Shown in pieces: positions 1 to 10,000 of a stretch of DNA of 64,000 nucleotides; positions within the stretch are counted from its first letter, which is position 1; each line of letters begins with the position of its first letter. Under the pieces are notes generated by a model. The model saw only the letters and a list, made by a program, of their open reading frames with translations, made no database searches and was not told the DNA's origin. The DNA is from an uncultured Crocinitomix sp. (lineage in GTDB: Bacteria; Bacteroidota; Bacteroidia; Flavobacteriales_D; Crocinitomicaceae), in NCBI GenBank assembly GCA_937136425.1, contig CAKZON010000019.1, positions 1-64,000 on the forward strand. Direction: 5' to 3'. The translations under genes were made by a program, and so were the position numbers.

Positions 1-1
1 T

Positions 2-3000
2 TATATCTATCGTTTACCAAAAAATGGATGGGATAAATTTCGAGATTTTGTAACAGCTGGTAAAGAGAAGGAAAAGTACGAAGGTCCAATTGGTGAATCA
101 TTGTATGGCGCAGCATCTGTAGGTTACTCGCAAGTAATTACGAAAAATATTCACTCTGGGAAAACTAATACAGGTTATTCAGTTAACCAATTTCACACCT
201 GTAAGGATTATCCTTTGATTGCAGAGTATACCGATTTAGCCGGAAATACGAAAAACGACTATCTGCCACTACCGTTACTTTATATAAATCAGGTAACCAA
301 CAATGTCTGGGCGGCGCAAGGATTCCGTTTCGAAATAAATGATATGCACGGTAAAATGAAAGCTTTGGCTACTTACACTGGAGATTATAACAGCGTTGTG
401 GATTATATGAATGGTAATCTTGTTAGTTCCACACAGTATGAATATTTTGAAGTAGGAGAAACTGTTCCAGTTATGAATTCGTTGGAAGAAATTGTCGATT
501 TACCATTAGGTAAAGAGACAGAAATGGCTATGGAATCGCGATCTACTACTGATCATTTGTATGATGTTAACGCTGAATTTGATGCAAGCGCTGGATTATT
601 TGGAGGAATACCTATTCCAATGGGAAGTCTATTCCCATCTTATAAGCACATAGAAACGGAGTTACACACGCATGTAACAAACAAAATTGTGCGCTATCCT
701 GCAATGGTCAAATCCGTTAGAAATTATACTGACGGAATTTATTCTAAATCTGAAAACTTAGCTTTTAACCCACAAACAGGAACCCCCGTAATCACAAGAA
801 CTTATGATGATTTTAATCTATCAGATGAGGCAAAACAATTTAAAATTGACAATAATGATCATCATGGATGGTTTACATCCTATGCTATTCCAGGGTATCA
901 AGAATATGCTAACATGGGGCAAGTAGCTTATAGCGAAGGGAAGTCGTTTGGTTCTGACGGAACGGGAGCAGGTTATATGATAGACAAATTGGTGTACCCA
1001 GACAATAGTGTAAAGTTAAGTTTTTATAGTGCAGCTGGTCCTGTTGATGTGTGTGACGCATTGAATCAATTATCAACAGGTGATTTAATAAAATTACCTG
1101 GAGGGTTATTTCATATATCCGAGATCCATGGTTCAGATGTAGATTTAGTACCAACTTATTATACTTCTGGGCCACAATATAGTGCAACGGATATTCAGTT
1201 TAAAGTTATTCGAAGTGGTAAAACAAATCAAGCATCAGCTAATGTTGGTTCATTTATCACGTACGGTAAATCAACAGCACTAAATGCAACCTTACCTGAT
1301 ATTGTGACACTTCCGTTAAGTGACCCTGCTCATCCTAGTAACGGGGCTTATCTGGATAGATTGGCACTAGTGGCTTCATTGAATGGTGTTTTAGGAGCAG
1401 GCGGTATAGTTAACATTCCAGCTGGTGTAATTTTAGACCCAGCTAATCCAGGAGCATGTACAACTGAGGATGCTACTTTCGAAGTGGTTCTTCAGGGGGA
1501 TGGAAATTATTCAATGACTCTTACAACTACTAGCGGAATTATAACAGAAACCTTTAACAGTCTTGAACAAGGGACTATAACTAAAACAGGGTCAGATTTG
1601 AATGCTGTCCGCACAGCAAATACTGGAAATTCAATTATAACAATTTCCGCAAAATGTGGGGTTTCGGCGCCTTCTCCAAATTATACATTGGATCGTGGGT
1701 TTATGACTTATGATGTTTCAAGTTTACCATTTGGTGCAATAGTGCAGGACATAACATTTGGCACCAATGCAAGTTTAATAGGGTCGCCTTTCAATATTGA
1801 TGTATTTCTGTCAAATTATGTCGGACCTGTAGATGTCTCAGAGTATGATGCATTTACTGGAAGTGCTATAGCAACCTTTACTGCTGGTGCTGGAACCAAT
1901 TCCGTTGTACTTCCAAATGGCGTTATTGACGGTTCGGGTGAGGTTAAACTATGCTTAAGAGATAAGCTTTATGATGTTAATGGAATAGGTTCTCCAGAGA
2001 CGAGTAATTCTTTCTATTTTGCTTATGACTCTCCACATTATCTAACGGTTAATTATGAGATTTCAAATGATTGCGGATTAGAAATTCAAAACGTAGAAGA
2101 TGGAGAATTCCAAATTAATCCAGAAAACGGAGCTCTATTTTATGGTACTGTTGGAGGTGATTGCGACGCACAAGACATTGGATGTTTTGAATTTTGTGAA
2201 TCACTTTACCCTATTAGAACTGTTCAAAACGTAGTTACAGCAAGTGCTAGCACTTTGGATGATAATTGGGGTTATAATGAAACGAACTATGACAACGGCA
2301 TTACCAATTACAATAATTTCGAAATGGGTAAACGTGGCAAATGGAGAGTGAAATCGTCGTACGCATATAAGGCGAGCACAACAGGATTAGAAACTCGTTT
2401 TAATCCATACGGAGTGGCTACAACAGATGAGTTGTTTAATTATAATTCAGGTGTATTCAACATGGCCTTGTTTAATTGGAAATATGAGGGTGCAAACGAT
2501 CCGAATGCTTGGCTGAAAGCAGCTACTATAACAAAGTATTCACCAAACGGAAATGCTTTAGAAGAGGAAAATATACTTGGAATTAAGAGCACTGTTAAAT
2601 TTGGATACTTCGAATATCTCCCTTATTTAGTTGCATCTAACGCAAGTTATGAATCTGTAATTTTTGAAAGCTTTGAAAATACTTATGCCACTCCACTGGG
2701 AAGTGTGGTGGAAGAAAACATTCCGATTTTAGGAACAACAACTGTGGTAGATGAAGCAAGTCACACAGGATACTCTTCTTTAAAATTTGCTAGTGGATCA
2801 GTAAGCCCATTCTTCACTTCAAATGAGATGGAATTTACCAATCAGATTGCGAATGCAGGTTTGCACTCCAAAGTATGGATTAAAAACCTTGACGCAAATA
2901 CAGAGAACATTCAAGTAACAATGACTGATGTTTCAACAGGTTCTAACATATCCGGTAATATGAACAAGGTAGCACAAACTGGAGAATGGACTTTATATGA

Positions 3001-3316
3001 GCTAAATCATGCCGCATGGGGATCATTTAATCCAGCAACTTTCACCATCAGTTTTAATATTGAAAACAGCACGGTTGGCAAAGATTTTTATGTAGATGAT
3101 TTGCGGATTCAACCAATGGATTCAGAGGTAGCATGTTATGTCTACGATTATAAAAATTACCGCTTATTGGCCACATTTGATGATCAACATTTTTCTATGC
3201 GTTATCAGTACAATGACGAAGGTCAATTAACACGAAAATTAATTGAAACAACTCGTGGAATTAAAACTGTCACAGACGGGCAATATAATACACCATTAAA
3301 AAATAGAACAAACTAA
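2..3316 (+). CDS. Large cell-surface protein of a YD-repeat/Rhs locus, 5' end outside the window
   Basis: The reading frame is open from the first bases, so the gene begins upstream; the first in-window start-like codon (TTG at 101) is not a convincing start. Over 1,100 residues are visible. Residues roughly 890-1010 (counted from position 101) look like a carbohydrate-binding-type jelly roll, with the pattern ending FYVDDLRIQP. The last 60 residues resemble YD/Rhs-type sequence (YDYKNYRLLATFD, YQYNDEGQLTRK). There is no RHS core and no T9SS sorting domain at its C-terminus. The stop overlaps the next ATG by one base (TAATG), so it is co-transcribed with the two following genes. By inference it is an exported accessory or paralogue of the giant Rhs protein two genes down. 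Exact function unknown. Confidence 0.75.
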   Translation, partial: YIYRLPKNGWDKFRDFVTAGKEKEKYEGPIGESLYGAASVGYSQVITKNIHSGKTNTGYSVNQFHTCKDYPLIAEYTDLAGNTKNDYLPLPLLYINQVTNNVWAAQGFRFEINDMHGKMKALATYTGDYNSVVDYMNGNLVSSTQYEYFEVGETVPVMNSLEEIVDLPLGKETEMAMESRSTTDHLYDVNAEFDASAGLFGGIPIPMGSLFPSYKHIETELHTHVTNKIVRYPAMVKSVRNYTDGIYSKSENLAFNPQTGTPVITRTYDDFNLSDEAKQFKIDNNDHHGWFTSYAIPGYQEYANMGQVAYSEGKSFGSDGTGAGYMIDKLVYPDNSVKLSFYSAAGPVDVCDALNQLSTGDLIKLPGGLFHISEIHGSDVDLVPTYYTSGPQYSATDIQFKVIRSGKTNQASANVGSFITYGKSTALNATLPDIVTLPLSDPAHPSNGAYLDRLALVASLNGVLGAGGIVNIPAGVILDPANPGACTTEDATFEVVLQGDGNYSMTLTTTSGIITETFNSLEQGTITKTGSDLNAVRTANTGNSIITISAKCGVSAPSPNYTLDRGFMTYDVSSLPFGAIVQDITFGTNASLIGSPFNIDVFLSNYVGPVDVSEYDAFTGSAIATFTAGAGTNSVVLPNGVIDGSGEVKLCLRDKLYDVNGIGSPETSNSFYFAYDSPHYLTVNYEISNDCGLEIQNVEDGEFQINPENGALFYGTVGGDCDAQDIGCFEFCESLYPIRTVQNVVTASASTLDDNWGYNETNYDNGITNYNNFEMGKRGKWRVKSSYAYKASTTGLETRFNPYGVATTDELFNYNSGVFNMALFNWKYEGANDPNAWLKAATITKYSPNGNALEEENILGIKSTVKFGYFEYLPYLVASNASYESVIFESFENTYATPLGSVVEENIPILGTTTVVDEASHTGYSSLKFASGSVSPFFTSNEMEFTNQIANAGLHSKVWIKNLDANTENIQVTMTDVSTGSNISGNMNKVAQTGEWTLYELNHAAWGSFNPATFTISFNIENSTVGKDFYVDDLRIQPMDSEVACYVYDYKNYRLLATFDDQHFSMRYQYNDEGQLTRKLIETTRGIKTVTDGQYNTPLKNRTN

Positions 3317-4026
3317 TGCGAAAACTAGGTTTAATTATAGGGCTTGTTTTTTGGGGTCAACAAATTGGTTGGTCTCAAACACAAGAATGTGTGGACCAAA
3401 TAAAAAATTGGTACACCATATTAGAAAATAAAGTTAATAATGTTGATAAAAAACATTTGTTCGAAATGAAATTTACCATGAATATGGTGTATACAAATCG
3501 AGAACGATTAGATTCAGTCAGTTATGATGCTCATGTTATTTCTGATCAATCAAAACGTTATTTTTTTAGTAGTGATTCGAAAGTTTATCAGAATGAAAAA
3601 ACTACGGCAAGTGTTTCAATAAAAAATAAAGAAATTCATCTATTTAACACTCCTGCTGAAGAATACAAGAACAAGATAACAAAGCAGTATCAATTGTTCG
3701 AAGATACCTTGTTTTCATCTGTTGACAAAGCACAAATATTAAATAAAAATCAGATCAAACTCTATTTTGAAAGAGACAATAAAATTGCAAATGGGTTAAA
3801 GGAAATTTGCTTTGATTTTAGCGGTAATCAACTGGTAAATTCAATTCAAACAATTTATTATCCGAATCAAAAATTTTCTCGTATCAAAGTAGATTATCAT
3901 AAAATTGATTTCAACTCAGAAACAGATGTTTTAAACAAAAAATTATTGGCCAACATCATGCGTGGCAAAAAGTTAATTCCAGCATACAAAAATTATACGC
4001 TTTATGATCACAGAAAGAATAAATAA
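3316..4026 (+). CDS. Exported protein of unknown function, middle gene of the Rhs locus
   Basis: This 236-aa protein starts with a clear Sec signal (MRKLGLIIGLVFW, hydrophobic to about residue 20, ending SQ). The mature part is lysine- and asparagine-rich with alternating short beta-like segments. The segment where FDFSGN is followed by YYPNQKFSRIKVDY is faintly reminiscent of LolA/LolB-like periplasmic folds, but I cannot name a family. Its ATG overlaps the upstream stop by one base, and its last 23 bases overlap the start of the giant Rhs gene. That tight coupling suggests a dedicated partner of the Rhs-type proteins, for example in export or surface delivery. This role is inferred from context only. 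Confidence 0.7.
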   Translation: MRKLGLIIGLVFWGQQIGWSQTQECVDQIKNWYTILENKVNNVDKKHLFEMKFTMNMVYTNRERLDSVSYDAHVISDQSKRYFFSSDSKVYQNEKTTASVSIKNKEIHLFNTPAEEYKNKITKQYQLFEDTLFSSVDKAQILNKNQIKLYFERDNKIANGLKEICFDFSGNQLVNSIQTIYYPNQKFSRIKVDYHKIDFNSETDVLNKKLLANIMRGKKLIPAYKNYTLYDHRKNK

Positions 4027-7000
4027 AGGACTTTTATTTGGCATTTTAGTCTTGTTTGCGAATCTTATTCAGGCGCAACTAGTCTTATATCCAAATAACG
4101 GACAAGCTGTACTCTTCAATTCAACTGAAATGGTGAATGAAGATCTTAAAACAATTGATGTTGACGGCTGTTTGTATGACGCTTGTCCAACGAGGTATAA
4201 AAAAGTAAATCTTGTTATAGATTTTTCATTGGCGGATGATTTTGCCGATATTTCTGGAGCTGGTCCAGCTATTGAAGGCGAGGTTGATGTTGTAATTACA
4301 GCCAATAAATGTGCTTTTATGGGGCAACCACCCTATACACTCACGAAACATTTAGAGATTGACACAGATAATCCGCGACAAGTTTTTCAGTTAGATTTCA
4401 CTAGTTTTTATACATCATTAGATGATATTGAAATAACAGTGGATAATTATATAGTTCCTGTTGGTTATGAATCTAGTGTTGAACTTCTCGTTGGCTACGA
4501 AGGTGAATTATTATTCCCTATTGGTGGTAAAACCATAGCGACAAATAATGTTACGGATGTTGATATTACAACCAGTTCAGCAAAAAAGTTCATATGGACA
4601 GTGGATTGCGGACATTATGCCATGTATGAGTTTCAACTACTTAAATTAGAAAATCATGAGCTAGGAAATACTTTGTCTAATGATCCACATGATGTCAATG
4701 CAAATGTAGATTGGTCTAAAGCCTTAACCATTCACACTTATAGCTGGAAACAAGATTTACGTTTAACGCTTACCGAAGGTACAGGGTATTATACGTGGCG
4801 TGTTCGGGGTATTGGGAATGAATTTGATGGAGGTGAATCTAATCCGTTAAACTGGGATGTTTGGAGTCCTCATGTTACAGACGGACAAACAAATTTTATT
4901 CCAGATGTTGTACCTGCTCATACATTTTATTACGAGCAATTTGATGAAGATAAAAACTGGAATTATAGCCGAGTATTTATTGAGGGTGAGCGAGATTATG
5001 CTAGCGGGGTAAGGATTGGTGAACAAATTGGTTATGCAAACGGGCTTTTACAAGCTAAGCAAAGTCAATCTATACTCAACACAAATCATCAGGTCGTTGC
5101 ATCTGAGAGCGTTCAGGATTATAGTGGCCGCCCTTCATTGAATAGTATCGCCGCACCTGTTTACGGACAGAGCTCTTTAGGATTTAAACAAAAGTTTTTC
5201 AAAAGTATTGACGGTACTGCCTATGATGCGTCAAATTTTGACGCTGACGGTAATTATCAAGAACCCGAACGTGTAGCTTTGGATGGTATAAATAACGGAT
5301 TTAGTTATTATTCAGATAATAATATCACAGAAACCTATGTGGCCAGTGCGGAAGACCCAACTCCTGGACATGAAAATGAAGGTTATCCTTTTGCACGTAC
5401 AGGTTTTTATAATGACGGTCGTGCTAAAGAAAGTTCAGGTGTTGGTTATGATCACAGAATGAAAACAGATTTTGCAACAGCGCATACTACCCGTACTTAC
5501 TACAGTAGTGTTGCTGATGAAGAATTATTACGCGTATTAGGAAATGAAGCTCCAGATGCAGGAAGTGTTCATAAAATTGTAACCATTGATGCCAACAAAA
5601 CAGTGCACATGACTTATGTGAACAAGGCGGGACAAACCTTATTTACCTGTTTAAGTGAACCTGTAACTGGAAGTTATAATTTAATAACGTTGGATTCTCA
5701 ATCTGACGCAGTCTTTCCTGTGGTTGAAACAGTTGAACCACTCATACAAACAAGCCCAAATGTATTGGGACGCTCAAAAACAGTGCTTTTAACAATTCCA
5801 ACAGTGGTGGATATTAATTATAATTTGACGACTAATTTGATAGAAGATTATTGTGCTAATTTCTGTACTTCATGTGACTACGAATTGTTTATTACAGTAG
5901 TTAATTTAGAAAACAATACAGTTGTTTATGAACATTCTGAAGAAATTAACCCTACTACTTCTTGTGACGAAATAAATGTTCCTTATTCACATAGCCTATC
6001 TCTAGATATGGGTAATTATCAAATTACGCAACGCCTAGTTGCGAACAACACAGTTACTGGATCATTATACACTCAATTAGAAACACATTTAAATTCGATT
6101 GAAACATCAATGATTAATGCTATTCTAGGTGGGCCTGGATATACCGGAGCCGATCTGTATACTGTGATGGCTTATTTAGAAAATGATGAGTTAGTTGAAC
6201 TTTATGAGTATTTAGAAGTACACCCAGATGCCACTTTATTGTCTGATTTTAATGGTGATGAATATTACAATTTCAGTATTAATGATGTTGAAGGGGATGA
6301 ATGTAAGATTATTAAAATTCCTGTGTTGGAATGTCCTGCATCTGAATGTGATGAAACATCAACCGATTATATTGCATTTACTGATTTTATTACTGCCAAT
6401 GGATTAACAGCAGCAATTTTAACCTATGAGTATGCCCAAGGATTAGAATATACATACTCTGATCTACAATTTCAATATCTAATTGAAAATATGGTGGCTG
6501 ATGGTTATAGTTACTGCGATTTATGGTCATGTTGGCGCAATATTGTTTTGAATCACGAAAATTCATTAGAGGTACAAGCGAATCTTAATGCAACACCACA
6601 AGGTACAGATTATGTATATCGTCCAATTAAAAGCTTTTTAGATTGTGCTCGAAGTGCAAAATACCCAGCGGGTGATTTCCCTTTAGTTGGAGGGACAGAA
6701 ATAGTAGGTGCTGCACCTGGAACTCCTGGTTATATTACAAACGCACATAATTATTTTTATTATGAACCTAGTACATATGTAGATTGTTTGGATGAGTTTT
6801 TAGGCAGCCCTGTAGGCGTTATTGATTGGTCTTCTCCGATCTATTCAGATGAAGATAAGCGCTCATTTTACTTCTGCATTAATTATATTGGTGATGCGGC
6901 AGGCGGTGTTGGAGCTCTTCAAGAGACTAACGAATCTATTCAAGATGCTTGCGAGCAAGTTTGTGAAGATAAGAGAGGATTATTTCGCAACGAAGTTTTA

Positions 7001-10000
7001 AATCTTTATCATGCTCAAGGAAGCATTATAGAAGGGGATGATTTTGTGTATGTATCTCAAACCGTAGCTGGATCTATTCAATGGGAACCCAACTACTCTG
7101 ATCCGCTCGGCTATGGGTATAGTTATGATTATAGCTTGGCCGAAATTGAATGTGCGGTAGATGTTTTGGTGGAATCCTGTAAAGGAAATTGCACAGTGAG
7201 TTCACCAAACATGACTGCTACTGAACAACAAAATATTGAAAATGTATTGACAGGTTCACTAAGTGTTTATATTCCAGATGAAGCAGGTTGTTTAGACAAA
7301 GAAACAATTTCGAGTGACGGTATGCCAGAATTTTTAATCTCATGGGATCGGTCGGAAAATGACAATATCGTTCATACAGTCTCTGAAGAAAAGGCTCTAA
7401 TTGATCTCGACCAGGATGTAAGTGGCCATATTGTTTTACTTGCAGGAAATAAATTAACTAAATATAATAATGCAGGCGAAATTGTTTGGAGTAAAACTTA
7501 CACTAGTGAAGTTAATGGTAGAACTATTCATAGTGTAAAATCTATTCAAGGTGGATACCTTATTTCCACAAGTGGTTACCAGGTAGCATGTTTGAATGGT
7601 CAAGGAAATGTTCTTTGGCTAAATAATTACACTCCAGATATAACAGCTTCAGGAGAACAATTGACTTCTTCTGTTGAAACGAATGACATTGGAGATGCTT
7701 TTGTATTGTGGTATATTAATGATGGAGGAACTTATTATGATGTATTAATTAAAGTTGATTTTTCTGGAACATTTAATTGGGTTTATGAATATGATGCAGG
7801 CGGTAGTAGTGATTTTGTAAAAGCGGTCATTCATGAAAAAGGTATTGGTGTTTTAGTAGGTTCAATTAACGGAACAGAAGTTTATAACATCAATGAATTG
7901 GGAGCCTTGGAATGGAACGCCGACCTTGGATTTACAGAATCCTTTGATAATATTCGAGCGATTGAACAAATAGCTTATGACAATTGGGCTGTTATTGGTA
8001 ACAATGCAAGCAGTGATGCAAAAATATACGGAATTGAAACTTCTGGAACTGTTTCTAATAGCGGTGTTCCTTTTAATTTACCAGGACAAGAAGGCTTCGA
8101 TTTAGCACAAACTTCTAATGGCAATTTTGCTATACTAACAGAAGAGGATGTGCCTGGTGATGGGACACAATTTCACCTGATTCATCTAGCTTATGGAGCA
8201 TTGGATTGGGATGAGTATTTTGGCTCATCTGATGAAGAGTATAACCCAATGATTGTGCACCTAAATAGTGATGCCTTTATTATGGGTGGAACCTCTACTG
8301 CAGGTTCAACTAATGCTACAGCATATAAAACAGAAACAACAGACGCTGCTTATACATGGGAAGCGTGGATGGTAAAATTTAGACATCACAACTCTGACTG
8401 TCATCCAACTGAGTTTTGCATTGAGTGGACACCTTTTGACACTGATCTTGAATTTGGACCACATGATCCTGATGTAATTGCATTTATGCCTTGCGAGGAA
8501 GTACAGTCTAGTATAATTCGAACTTCTATTTTAAATCAGGTTTCTGAATTCATTGAAAACAAAAAAACTAAAATTGAAGCAAGTTATAATGAACAATGTT
8601 TAATCCCAGTCAACATTAATGATGAATTTACACTAGGGTATAACATCTCTGCGTACCATTACATGCTTTACTATTACGATCGCGCTGGAAATTTAATTAA
8701 AACGGTTCCACCACAAGGAGTAGAATTACAAGATTTAGGATTAGCAGAAGTACAAAACAGAGCTAAAATTCCTTCACACACTCACGTTACCGACTATCAA
8801 TACAATAGTTTGGGACAAATGACACGTAGCCACACACCAGATGGTGGAGAAACGAAGTTCTATTATGATGAGTTATCACGTGTACGATTTTCGCAGAATG
8901 CTTATCAATTGACCAACGATATTTACTCCTATATGAAATATGACAATCTAGGACGTGTTATTGAGGCAGGAATAAGCAATTTAGATGCTGCTGGACAAGG
9001 ATTTTTGGCAAATACTGAGGATCAAACTTATCCTTCAACAGGAACCTCTGAATGGACAAAAACAGTTTATAACTCCCCTTTTGCTGGAGTGGATTATAAA
9101 GGACAAACACAGCAATTTTTGCGTAACCGCATTAGCTATATTTATAATGAAGAAGGTGCTTACACCTATTACAGTTATGATCCGCATGGCAATGTTTCAT
9201 GGTTGGTTCAAGAAATTCCTGGCTTTGATCGCTTTAGTGTTGCGTATGATTACGATCTATTAAGCGGAAATGTTTTAATGGTGAGTTATAATGATGATAG
9301 TGAGAATAATCCAGATAAATTTTACCACCGTTATTCTTATGATGGCGACAACCGAATGCTCACCGCTGAAACTTCAACAGATAAAGTAATTTGGGATGTG
9401 GATCAAGAAAATACTTATAATAGTGTTGGCATAATGAATCGTAAATTAACAGGGCAAGATCGTGTTCAAGGAACTGATTATGTTTCTACGATTCAAGGTT
9501 GGCTCAAAGGAATCAACCATTCAAGTCTTTCAACCGAAAAAGATCCGGGACAAGATGGTTTAGCCAATACTGTAGGTGAAGACGCCTTTGGTATGATTTT
9601 AAATTATTATGACGGAGACTATAGACGTAATAGCGGAATTGGAACAGCCTATACCAATAATGATGAACAACACTTAGCTGGGACACATGATTTATATAAT
9701 GGTAATATCTCCTCTTGGGCTTCTAGAATTCCAGATCAAACAACTGGTGGAACAGATATTGAACATGCTGGAAATGTAACTGGATTCAAATATCGTTATG
9801 ACGAATTACAACGTATAAAATCTGCGGATTTCTATACAATTGATGCTGATGATGCAACTGCTACCTGGGTAACAACGAATGATTATCATACCGAATATAG
9901 TTTTGACGCCAATGGAAATCTAATCAATTTGATGCGTAATGCGCATAGTAACGTACCTGGTACCGATACTGATATGGACGAAATTGACTACGTTTACTTT